Below the pieces are notes generated by a model. That model saw only the letters and a list, made by a program, of their open reading frames with translations. It did no database searches and was not told the DNA's origin. DNA of 64,000 bases from Palsa-504 sp963787645. GTDB taxonomy: Bacteria; Actinomycetota; Actinomycetes; Streptosporangiales; Streptosporangiaceae. The stretch is taken from assembly GCA_963787645.1 (NCBI GenBank), contig CAWBDS010000003.1, forward strand, positions 1 to 64,000, given 5' to 3'. Below are positions 34,894 through 43,174 of the stretch, in pieces (position 1 is the stretch's first letter; each line of letters begins with the position of its first letter). Position numbers and translations under genes: made by a program.

Positions 34894-35646
34894 ATGAGCC
34901 TGCTGGCACCGATCCGCCGCCGCCGTGATCCGGCGGCCCGCTCCGGCGTGCGTCGGTCAGTCAAACTGTTCCGGCTGTTCCTGGCCGAACAGAGCGACCC
35001 GGACGCGTTCTACGCGACCCTGGCCGAGGACGCGGTGGGTCAGGTGGCCGAGTACGCCGGGCTGGACGGCCGGACGGTGGTGGACGTCGGCGGCGGGGGC
35101 GGCTGGTTCACCGCCGCGTTCCGGGCCCGCGGCGCGCACTGCTACCTGTTCGAACCCGACCCCGGCGAGCTGCGCCTGCGGACCGCGGCGGTGGTGGCCG
35201 ACGGCTACTGGCTGCCGGTCCGGGACGGCGGCGCCGACGTGACGTTCTCCTCCAACGTGCTCGAGCACGTGCCCGATCCGCTGGGGCTGATCGAGGAGAT
35301 GATCCGGGTGACCCGGCCGGGCGGGCTGGTGTACCTGTCGTTCTGCAACTGGTACTCGCCGTGGGGCGGGCACGAGATGTCGCCCTGGCACTACCTGGGC
35401 TCCGGGTACGCCGAACGCCGGTACCTGCGCCGCCACCAGCGCGAGCCCAAGCACCACCGCGGGGTCAACCTGTACGCGGTGCACATCGGGCCGGTGCTGC
35501 GGGCGCTGCGGGCCCGGCCGGACGTGCGGATCGTGGCCGCGCGGCCCCGGTACTACCCACGCTGGTGCGGCTTCCTGGTCCGGCTGCCCGGCCTGCGCGA
35601 GGTCCTGACCTGGAACCTCATGGTGATCATGCGGCGTACCGGATGA
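34894..35646 (+). CDS. Class I SAM-dependent methyltransferase
   Basis: 250 residues. SAM-binding motif VVDVGGGGGWFTAAFRARG (about residues 62-80), acidic end of strand 2 in YLFEPDPGELR, and VTFSSNVLEHVPDPLGLIEEM with the post-motif VTRPGGLVYLSF. The C-terminal RRHQREPKHHRGVNLYAVHIG resembles methyltransferases encoded beside AftD-like enzymes in actinobacteria. It has an ATGA overlap (35643-35646) with the following arabinofuranosyltransferase, so the product probably acts on the same envelope glycan or lipid. The ATG at 34894 is chosen; a much longer upstream frame is antisense to the glycosyltransferase. Confidence 0.92.
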   Translation: MSLLAPIRRRRDPAARSGVRRSVKLFRLFLAEQSDPDAFYATLAEDAVGQVAEYAGLDGRTVVDVGGGGGWFTAAFRARGAHCYLFEPDPGELRLRTAAVVADGYWLPVRDGGADVTFSSNVLEHVPDPLGLIEEMIRVTRPGGLVYLSFCNWYSPWGGHEMSPWHYLGSGYAERRYLRRHQREPKHHRGVNLYAVHIGPVLRALRARPDVRIVAARPRYYPRWCGFLVRLPGLREVLTWNLMVIMRRTG

Positions 35647-38600
35647 CGGCGCTGGCCGGGCGCGCCGCCCGCCTGGCCAGGGGGCCCAAGGGGTCCGGGC
35701 GGGACCGGGCCGCCAGCGGGCCCGCGCGCCGCCCGGTGCTGCGCTGGGCCGCCGTGGTGTGGCTGGGCGCCTTCGTGCTGCTGCTGGCCAACGACCCGGG
35801 CCGGATGTTCTTCGACACCAAGCTCGGCGTGGACCTGAACGCGTGGGGCTACTACGCCAGCCTGTGGCACCTGATGAACCCGCTGAACACGTTCGGCGCG
35901 CTGAACAATCAGGCGGTGGGCTACGCGGTGCCGATGGCGCCGTTCTACCTGGCCGGTCAGCTCGCGCACGTGCCGGTGTGGCTGATCGAGCGGCTGTGGC
36001 TGGCGCTGATCATCGCGGTCGGCTTCGGCGGCCTGGTCAAGCTGGCCGACGCGCTGGGCATCGGCTCGCCGTCCTCGCGGCTGCTGGCCGGGCTGGTGTT
36101 CGCGCTGTGGCCGACGTTCACCATCGTGATCGGGTCAACCTCGTCGGCGGCGCTGCCCGGGATGCTCGCACCGTGGGCGGTGCTGCCACTGACCAGGGTC
36201 GTTCGGCCCAATTTTTATCCCGGGATCGGCGGGATCGCGGGGTCCGCGGCCCGGTCCGGCGCGGTGGTGCTGTGCATGTCCGGGGTGAACGCCACCGTGA
36301 CCATCGAGGCGCTGCTGCTGCCGGGGCTGTTCATCGTGACCTACGCCCGGGGGCGGCGGCTGGCCGCGGTACTGGTGTGGTGGGCGGGCGCGGTGGTGGC
36401 GGCCACCGCGTGGTGGGCGCTGCCGCTGCTGCTGCAGGGCAAGTACGCGTTCAACTTCCTGCCCTACATCGAGCAGGCGCCGACCACCACCGGCACCATG
36501 TCGGCCGCCGCCGCGCTGCGCGGCGCGGGCAACTGGACCGCCTACCTCAACCTGGGCACGCCGTGGCTGCCCGCGGGCTGGGCGCTGGTCAGCACGCCAA
36601 TGGCGATCATCGCCGGGGCGGTCGCGGCCGGGTGCGGCCTGTACGGGCTGGCCCTGCGCAGCCTGCCGTACGGGACCTGGCTGCGGCTGTGCGCCGGGGT
36701 GGCGGCGGCCGTGGCGCTGGCCGGCTACGGCGGGGCGCTGGGCGGGCCGTTCCATCAGCCGATCGACCAGCTGCTGGACGGCGCGCTGGCCCCGTTCCGG
36801 AACGTGTACAAGCTGGAACCGGTCATCGCGGCGGCGCTGGCGCTGGGGCTCGCGCACGCGGCGGGGCCATGGCTGAGCCGGACCGGGCCGGGTCGGCTGC
36901 ACCGGATTTACGCGGTGGAGGCCTGGGCCGGGGTCGGCCTGGTGCTGGTCGGGCTCATGCTGCCGTACCTGTCCGGCCAGGTGCTGAACCCGGGCTCGTT
37001 CAGTGCGGTGCCGCGCTACTGGTACCAGGCGGCCGCTTTCCTGGCCGCCCGGTCGCCGCACAACACCGCGCTGGTGGTGCCCGCCGACGCGCACGGCGAC
37101 TACCTGTGGGGCGATCCGATCGACGACCCGCTGGTCGCGCTGGGCACCTCGCCGTGGGCGCAGCTCGGCCTGGTGCCCTACGGCGGCGCGGGAACGCAGG
37201 TCATGCTCGCCGCGGCGGAGAACGCGGTCGAGTCGGGCGAGCAGGTCGCGGGCCTGTCCGGCTACCTGGCGCGGGCCGGGGTGCGCTACGTCGTGGTGCG
37301 CAACGACCTGGACCCGCGGCAGGTGGGGTACACCTCGGCGGTGCTGGTGCACCAGACGCTGGCGCAGTCCGGGTTCGTGCGGGTCGCGGCGTTCGGCCCG
37401 CGGATCGGCGGGGCGCAGATCGAGCCGCACGCGACGCGGACTCAGCAGTCGGCGCTGCCCGGGTATCCGGCGGTAGAGGTGTTCGCCGCGGGTGCTGGTT
37501 CCTCGCTTAGTCCGGTCGCGGCGCTGCCGGTCAGCCAGACGGTGCTGGTCGGCGGCGGGCCGGACTCCCTGCTGCAGCTCACCGGGCAGGGGCTGCTCGG
37601 CGCGGGCCAGCCGGCCGTCATCGCCGGGGACCCGGTCCCGGTCCGTCCCGCGGCGCAGGTGGTGACCGACGGGCAGCGGCGGGCCGACACGCTGTTCGGG
37701 CTGGTCAACTCCAACGTGTCCTACACCTACACCGCGACCGGGACCAACCCGGCGGACGCCGGGCAGCTCGGGCGGTCGGGCGGCCCGCCGCGGCAGCTGC
37801 TGCCGGTGCCCGCCGCCGGGCATCAGACGGTGGCCGTGCTGTCCGGCGCGGCCAGCGTGACCGTCTCGTCCTACGGCTCCTGGATCGCCGACACCCAGCA
37901 GGACGATCCGGTCGGCGCGTTCGACGGCAACCCGGCCACGGCCTGGGCGGAAGGCAACGAAGGAACGCCGGTCGGCCAGTGGATCCAGATCAACTTCGCC
38001 GGCGGCCCGGTGAACCTGCCGGGCAGCGCCGGGATCCGGCTGCTCGACGACAGCACGAAGCGGGAGATGGCCAGCGTGCTGCGGGTGTCCACCGCGGCGG
38101 GCAGCGTCACCACGCCGGTCGCGGCCACCGGCGCGGTCCAGCCGCTGCGCGTGCCGGCCGGCCGGACCGGCTGGCTGCGCATCACGATCACCGGCGCGCG
38201 GCGGGTGGTGCTGGGCAATCCGGGCGCGGGCATCTCCGACGTGCTGATCCCCGGGGTGCGGGTGACCCGCCTGCTGCAGCCCGCCCCGGCGCCGGTTTCG
38301 GGACCGCCGCCGGCGTTCTCGTTCCATCAGCAGGTGCCCTCGCCGTTCGCGTTCGCCGACCCAGCCGCGACCGCGCCCATGGCCCGGACGTTCACCGTTG
38401 CTGATCCGGCGGTGCTGCGGGTGCAGGCCGCGGCGCTCGCGCTGCCCGGTCCCGGGCTGGACGCGCTGCTGGACTCGGTGCTGCCCAGGCCGGGCCCGGG
38501 GGTGCTCCAGGTCGGCGTGGCCTCGACGCCGGGCGCCGAGCCGGCCGGGTTCCCGGCCCGCCTGATCAGCGGATCGGCAGCCAGGCCGTGGACCGCCGAC

Positions 38601-38966
38601 AGCGCCAGCCCGGCCATCCACCTGCGCTGGTACGGCCCGCGCCGCATCACCTCGCTGATCGTGCGGCCCGCCGCGGGCCTGCCGTCCACCCCGCTGACGG
38701 TCGCGATCGCCAGCCCGGACGGCACGCGGGAGGCGCCCATCGGGCCCGGCGGCCTGGTCAGGTTCGCGACGCCGCTGACCACCAACCGGATGGACGTGTC
38801 CTTCCCGCAGGTGCGCCAGGCCACCATCATCACCTCGACCGGGCAGCTGGAGACGCTTCCGGTGCGGCTGTCGCAGCTGTCCGTGCCCGCGCTGGCGGGC
38901 CTGCGCCCGGTCACGGCCCCGCCTGGTGCTGGCTTCGCGCTGGCCTGCGGGCGGGGCCGGCGCTGA
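35643..38966 (+). CDS. AftD-like alpha-(1->3)-arabinofuranosyltransferase, main part
   Basis: 1107 residues as read. The N-terminal ~520 residues are a multi-helix membrane domain of the DUF3367/GT-C type: LLLANDPGRMFFDTKLGVDL with the acidic loop after the first helix, and NAWGYYASLWHLMNPLNTFG. The large extracytoplasmic part includes a carbohydrate-binding-like segment (about 745-860, SSYGSWIADTQQDDPVGAFDGN, TAWAEGNEGTPVGQWIQI) of the F5/8 discoidin kind. Mycobacterial AftD adds arabinofuranose to arabinogalactan/LAM from a lipid-linked donor; the same envelope role is inferred. The frame ends abnormally at 38966 while homologous sequence continues in another frame to 39952, so the protein is truncated by a lesion near 38925-38965. 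Full length would be about 1430 residues, as in AftD. Confidence 0.88.
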   Translation: MTALAGRAARLARGPKGSGRDRAASGPARRPVLRWAAVVWLGAFVLLLANDPGRMFFDTKLGVDLNAWGYYASLWHLMNPLNTFGALNNQAVGYAVPMAPFYLAGQLAHVPVWLIERLWLALIIAVGFGGLVKLADALGIGSPSSRLLAGLVFALWPTFTIVIGSTSSAALPGMLAPWAVLPLTRVVRPNFYPGIGGIAGSAARSGAVVLCMSGVNATVTIEALLLPGLFIVTYARGRRLAAVLVWWAGAVVAATAWWALPLLLQGKYAFNFLPYIEQAPTTTGTMSAAAALRGAGNWTAYLNLGTPWLPAGWALVSTPMAIIAGAVAAGCGLYGLALRSLPYGTWLRLCAGVAAAVALAGYGGALGGPFHQPIDQLLDGALAPFRNVYKLEPVIAAALALGLAHAAGPWLSRTGPGRLHRIYAVEAWAGVGLVLVGLMLPYLSGQVLNPGSFSAVPRYWYQAAAFLAARSPHNTALVVPADAHGDYLWGDPIDDPLVALGTSPWAQLGLVPYGGAGTQVMLAAAENAVESGEQVAGLSGYLARAGVRYVVVRNDLDPRQVGYTSAVLVHQTLAQSGFVRVAAFGPRIGGAQIEPHATRTQQSALPGYPAVEVFAAGAGSSLSPVAALPVSQTVLVGGGPDSLLQLTGQGLLGAGQPAVIAGDPVPVRPAAQVVTDGQRRADTLFGLVNSNVSYTYTATGTNPADAGQLGRSGGPPRQLLPVPAAGHQTVAVLSGAASVTVSSYGSWIADTQQDDPVGAFDGNPATAWAEGNEGTPVGQWIQINFAGGPVNLPGSAGIRLLDDSTKREMASVLRVSTAAGSVTTPVAATGAVQPLRVPAGRTGWLRITITGARRVVLGNPGAGISDVLIPGVRVTRLLQPAPAPVSGPPPAFSFHQQVPSPFAFADPAATAPMARTFTVADPAVLRVQAAALALPGPGLDALLDSVLPRPGPGVLQVGVASTPGAEPAGFPARLISGSAARPWTADSASPAIHLRWYGPRRITSLIVRPAAGLPSTPLTVAIASPDGTREAPIGPGGLVRFATPLTTNRMDVSFPQVRQATIITSTGQLETLPVRLSQLSVPALAGLRPVTAPPGAGFALACGRGRR

Positions 38967-39952
38967 CCGTCGACGGGCGGGTGTACCAGACGTCGGTCAG
39001 CGGCACGATCGGCGAGCTGAGCCAGTACCTGCCGCTGCGGGTGCGGCTGTGCGCCGCGGGCGGCACGCTGAGCCTGGGTGCGGGGCGGCACACGCTGATC
39101 GCGGCCACGCCGGGCACGTTCGCGGTCACCGACGTGAGCCTGGCCGGTCCGAGTGCGGCCGCGGCGGGGGCGGGCGGGTCGCGCACGGTGACGGTGCGCA
39201 GCTGGCAGGCGGACCGGCGCTCGGTCGGCATCGGGCCCGGCGCGGCCTCCTACCTGGAGGTCCACGAGAACTACAACCCGGGGTGGGCCGCGTCGCTCGA
39301 CGGGCGGCCGCTCACGGCGGTGCGGCTGGACGGCTGGCAGCAGGCCTTCGTGGTGCCGGCCGGGGCGGGCGGCACGATCACGATGACGTTCCGGGCGGCC
39401 GGGACGTACCACCTGGGACTGATCGTCTCGATCCTGGCCGTCCTGGTGCTGCTGGCTGTCGCGTTCGTGGCCCGGGCCGACAGCGAGGCCGACCGCGGGG
39501 CGGACGCGGGTCCGGTGCCGGGCGCTGGCGGCGGCCGGGGCTCGCGGCTGGGGCGGTGGCTGGGAGTGGGCACGGTGACCGTGCTGATCTTCGTGGCGGG
39601 CGGCCCGGCGGCGATCGCCGTGCCGGTGCTGGCGGCCCTGGCCTGGCTGGTGCGGCGATCGGGCGGGGGGCGGGTTCCCGCCGAGTGGCTGGCCCTGGTC
39701 GCGCTGGTGGCGATGGTCGGGTCGGGGTTGCTGTCGGCGGTGCGGCCGTTCGGCGAGGGGGCGTTCGGTCCCTTCGGCGGGCCGGCCCAGGCGCTGGCGC
39801 TGGTGGCGCTGGCCGCCGCGCTGCTGCCGTCGTGGGCGCCGCTACCGCCGCTGGCCGGCGTGCACCGCTCGGACGGCGCGGACGGCTCGGGCGGCTCAGA
39901 TGGCTCGGACGGCTCTGATGGCTCGGATGGCTCGGATCGGGAGGACCGATGA
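38967..39952 (+). pseudogene. C-terminal part of the AftD-like gene, other frame
   Basis: Continues the preceding gene after a frame change: GPALTVDGRVYQTSVSGTIG, YLEVHENYNPGWAASLDGRPL (typical of the AftD periplasmic end), then three or four membrane helices (LIVSILAVLVLLAVAFVARA and following) and a tail of Ser-Asp-Gly repeats (GSDGSDGSDGSDGSDRED). Its TGA overlaps the start of the EamA transporter gene (39949-39952). It has no own start or ribosome site and should be read as part of 35643-39952. Confidence 0.8.
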
Positions 39953-40881
39953 GCGCCGGGCCTTACGCCGGGATCTCGCTGGCGCTGCTGGCCGCGACGG
40001 CCTACAACGTGGGGCTGATCCAGGAGAAGCGGGCCCTGGGGCGGATGGCCGCCCTCGACATGCGCCGGATCCCGCAGGTGGTGGCCAGCCTGCTGGCCGA
40101 CCCGGCCTGGCTGGCCGGATTCGCGCTGATGCTGGTCGGGCTGGCCTGCCAGACCATCGTGCTGTCGTTCGAGCCGGTCAGCGTGGTGCAGCCGGTGCTG
40201 GCCTCGGGCGTGGTGATCGTCTTGGTGCTGTCCCGGCTGGTCCTGCGCGAGCGGCTGGGTGCGGTGGAGCTGCGGTGCGTAGCCGCGATGGCGGTGTGCG
40301 TGGTCCTGCTGGCCGCTTCGGCGGGCGGGAAGGGCACCGGGGCCGGGCACCACGTCACCCCGGGCTGGCTGGCCGCGGTGGCGATCCCGTCGGCCGTCAT
40401 CGGCCTGCTGGTCGCGGCCAGCCCGCTGCGCCGCCGCCCGCCCGGCGGACCCCGGGCGGCGGTCTGCTTCGGCGTCGGCACCGGGTTGCTGTACGGCGTG
40501 GCGGCGCTGGCCATCAAGGCGCTGTCCGGGATCCTGACCGGGCATCACGGGGCAGCGAGCATCGCGGCCGGCCTGGTGGCCTCGCCGTATCTGTACGTGT
40601 TCGCGGGCGCTTCGGCGGCCGCCATGCTGTTTTACCAGGCGGGGCTGCAGTCCTGCCGGGCCTCGATCCTGGTCCCGGTGTCGACCGTGACCGGCAGCGT
40701 GTACTTCCTGATCACCGGCACCTGGCTGTTCCACGAACACCTGCCGGCCAACCCGGCCCGGCTGGCGCTGCGGCTGACCGCGATCGCGGTGGCCGGGCTG
40801 GTGATCATCGCCCTGTCCCGGCAGGACGGCGCGGCCGAGCCCGGCCCGGTCACCGTGCCCAGCTACCTGGGGAGGCAGTGA
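39949..40881 (+). CDS. EamA/NIPA-like DMT-superfamily membrane protein
   Basis: 310 residues with about nine or ten hydrophobic helices and the EamA-type pattern of two related halves. AATAYNVGLIQEKRALGRM, EPVSVVQPVLASGVVIVLVLSRL and RASILVPVSTVTGSVYFLITG match the DMT group that includes magnesium-transporter-like (NIPA) proteins. Possible role: export or flipping of a small molecule used in glycan assembly; unproven. It is coupled upstream to the AftD-like gene (ATGA) and downstream to the Trm112-like gene (TGATG). Confidence 0.85.
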   Translation: MSAGPYAGISLALLAATAYNVGLIQEKRALGRMAALDMRRIPQVVASLLADPAWLAGFALMLVGLACQTIVLSFEPVSVVQPVLASGVVIVLVLSRLVLRERLGAVELRCVAAMAVCVVLLAASAGGKGTGAGHHVTPGWLAAVAIPSAVIGLLVAASPLRRRPPGGPRAAVCFGVGTGLLYGVAALAIKALSGILTGHHGAASIAAGLVASPYLYVFAGASAAAMLFYQAGLQSCRASILVPVSTVTGSVYFLITGTWLFHEHLPANPARLALRLTAIAVAGLVIIALSRQDGAAEPGPVTVPSYLGRQ

Positions 40882-41330
40882 TGGCGCTGGAGGACGCGCT
40901 GCTGGACATCCTGGTCTGTCCCATCGACAAGCACGGCCTGCTGTACTTCGCCGACGACGCCATGCTGTACAACCCGCGGCTGCGCCGGCGGTACCGGATC
41001 CAGGACGGCGTGCCGCTCCTGCTGGGCCGCCAGGGCGAGCCGGTCCCGGAGGAAGAGCACCACCGGCTGATGAAGTGCGCCCGCCGCGGCGAGGTCACCG
41101 CGATCACGGCCGGCCAGACCGGCATCCTGGCCGACAGCCAGCTGTTACCGGAAGGCCATTTTCTCTCGATTTCTGCCGGGATAGGCTGGCCGGAGTTTTC
41201 ACCATGCTGGGGGGATTATGTCGTCTGGAGACCTGATATCGCTGGGCAGCCTTATCGTGGCGGTCATCGCCTTCGTGATGTCGTACTTCACCTATCACAT
41301 ACAAAAGAACACTCAGGTCTCCAGCGATGA
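40881..41330 (+). CDS. Trm112-like zinc-ribbon-type small protein, extended
   Basis: The first ~65 residues, MALEDALLDILVCPIDKHG and LLYFADDAMLYNPRLRRRYRIQDGVPLLL, are a Trm112-family domain. Such proteins are usually 60-75 residues and activate partner methyltransferases. Here only one of the expected Cys pairs (VCPIDK) is present. After RLMKCARRGE the frame runs on another ~80 residues and overlaps the next gene by 113 bp, which is abnormal. The natural stop has probably been lost by rearrangement around 41100-41200, where the envelope-gene block ends and unrelated genes begin. Confidence 0.65.
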   Translation: MALEDALLDILVCPIDKHGLLYFADDAMLYNPRLRRRYRIQDGVPLLLGRQGEPVPEEEHHRLMKCARRGEVTAITAGQTGILADSQLLPEGHFLSISAGIGWPEFSPCWGDYVVWRPDIAGQPYRGGHRLRDVVLHLSHTKEHSGLQR

Positions 41331-42087
41331 ACAAGAGCTGCACGACCTGCTCGAGAAGATCCAATCCGGCATGGCCACCATGGCCCAAGCGCAGTCGACC
41401 TTCAAGGTCGAGAGCATGGCTACGGAGAACGCCGCGCTGGCCGCTTTGCAAGGCGAGGCACTGCAGGCCAGGAGGCTGATCAGGCGGGCCGAGCTCAAGC
41501 TCGACTGGTTCCAGAACATCATCCTCGCGTACGCCTTCACCGAGACCTGGGATGCGGCCGGCGCCCAGGAATTCTGGGACGGCGCGGTGGCCGGGGCCAA
41601 GACCCCGCAGGCCCGCATTCGCGCGCTGACGGCACGCGCCGAGTTCTACTACGTCCGCGGCCTGAACGATGACTGGGAAAACGCGCGGGCGGACTTCGAG
41701 GCCGCGCTGGCCGAACTGCGCGGCGACCAAGACAGCCAGGGCCCGGACCCGGTGGCGCAGCAGACCGCGTTCATGCAGCTCCATCAGGCCATGTTCGAGT
41801 TCAATATCGGGAACGATGAGATGGCCATCGGGCTGGCGGCCGATGCATTTGTGCGCGCCAATTCGATCAGCACCACGTGGCGCAAGCTCACCACCCTGGA
41901 CCGTCTGGGCGCTATCGCCCAGGCCATGCAGAACCAGGTGATCCCGCCGCGGGAGGTGCTGACGGAGGCCGGCGCTGAGCTGTCCCGGCGCGGGGACCTG
42001 GGCGCCCTTCCGGCCAAGACGGCGGCGCTGTTTTCGATGCCCGCGGACGGCGCTCAGCTGACCGGACTCTACGGCGAGAGCTCATAG
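41218..42087 (+). CDS. Membrane-anchored helical-repeat protein, unknown
   Basis: 289 residues, not recognised. One N-terminal helix, LGSLIVAVIAFVMSYFTYHI, is followed by a coiled-coil-prone segment (VSSDEQELHDLLEKIQSGM, AALQGEALQARRLIRRAELKL) and helical pairs typical of TPR-like repeats (ARIRALTARAEFYYVRGLND, FMQLHQAMFEFNIGNDEM). Most likely an inner-face membrane scaffold. AT content is higher than in neighbours, which together with the overlap into the Trm112-like frame suggests acquisition by insertion. The ATG at 41218 gives a normal cytoplasmic tail. Convergent and overlapping at the stop with the TPR gene at 42082-43109. Confidence 0.7.
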   Translation: MSSGDLISLGSLIVAVIAFVMSYFTYHIQKNTQVSSDEQELHDLLEKIQSGMATMAQAQSTFKVESMATENAALAALQGEALQARRLIRRAELKLDWFQNIILAYAFTETWDAAGAQEFWDGAVAGAKTPQARIRALTARAEFYYVRGLNDDWENARADFEAALAELRGDQDSQGPDPVAQQTAFMQLHQAMFEFNIGNDEMAIGLAADAFVRANSISTTWRKLTTLDRLGAIAQAMQNQVIPPREVLTEAGAELSRRGDLGALPAKTAALFSMPADGAQLTGLYGESS

Positions 42088-43109
42088 CCCCAGCTGGCCG
42101 AGCATCTGGGCCAGCATCGGCGGTTCCGGCAGCCGGGCCGCCAGCGCCTGGGTGCGCGCCTGCCGGAGCAGGCTGCCCGCGCCGATCTGGTCGCCGCGCT
42201 GCATGGCCATCATCCCGAGCTGCATCAGCGCCGAGACCGCTGCGGGCGGCCCGCCGAGCTGGTTCGCCGCGGCCAGCGCCTGGCTGGTGTACTGCGCGCC
42301 TTCGGCCGGACGGCCAGGCCAGGGCGCAGATGTTGGCCAGGCTCAGCGTGGCCTGCACGAGCTGGGGCTGCGCGCCCGCCTGGCCGAGCTTGGCCACGAT
42401 TTCCTGACCCACGGCCATCGCGTCCAGCGGCCGCTGGATGAACACCAGCGCGTCACAGGTCGCGCCCAGTCCCATCGCGCTCATGACCAGGTTGGGGATG
42501 GCCCGGGCCGAGCGCGCGTTCTCGGCCAGCAGGGAGTTCGCCCCCACCACGTCGCCGCCCTGGAACGTGGCCATGGCCAGGCAGGCGCGGAGCTGGACGG
42601 CCACCAGCGGATCGGCCAGCCCGGTGGCCAGCCCCAGCGCGGCCCGGAACTCCTCGGCCGCGGCCTGGGGCTGCCCCAGCCCGGACCGCAGCTGGCCGAC
42701 CGCACCGCGGACCTCGGCCATGAGCTGCCGGTCCCCGAGCTGACTGGCGGCGCCGAAAGCGCCCTGCAGCACGCCCAGGGCGTTGTCGGTCTGCCCGGAC
42801 GCGGCGAGCAGGCCAGCGAGCTGGATCTGGGCCCGGATCTCACTGGGCCGGTCGCCGGCCTGGCCGAACAGCTGGGCCGCCTGCTGCATCGCGGAAACCG
42901 CGTCGCCGCCGCGGCCCGTGGCCGCGGACAGGCTGGCCATGACCACCATCACCTGGCCGACCAGCGCGGGCCCCGCCGGCCTGGGCGGTGGCCCGCGCCT
43001 GCTGGAGCGTGGCCAGCGCGTCCGCGGGCCGGCCCTGAGCCTGCTGGGCGTCGGCCGCGGCCAGCAGGTTCTGCACCTGGAGCTGCACCGGGCTCGGTTG
43101 ACCGAACAT
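42082..43109 (-). pseudogene. TPR-repeat protein with two frameshifts
   Basis: From ATG 43109: MFGQPSPVQLQVQNLLAAAD-AQQAQGRPADALATLQQARATA, then TPR helices (AVSAMQQAAQLFGQAGDRPSEIRAQIQLAGLLAASGQTDNALGVL: split as AVSAMQQAAQLFGQAGDRP and IRAQIQLAGLLAASGQTD), ending QYTSQALAAANQLGGPP and PPMLAQMLGQLGL. Each break is one extra base: near 42998 (GGGGCCC for GGGCCC) and near 42320 (TGGCCGTCC for TGGCGTCC). Restored, the protein is about 340 residues. TPR proteins mediate protein contacts; the partner is unknown. Both lesions are simple insertions and could be read errors. Confidence 0.75.
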
Positions 43110-43174
43110 CACGTCCCCCCCAACTTTCTCCGTCTCCTTTGTAACCGCAGACCCGCGATCCGCGCCAGTAAGCT

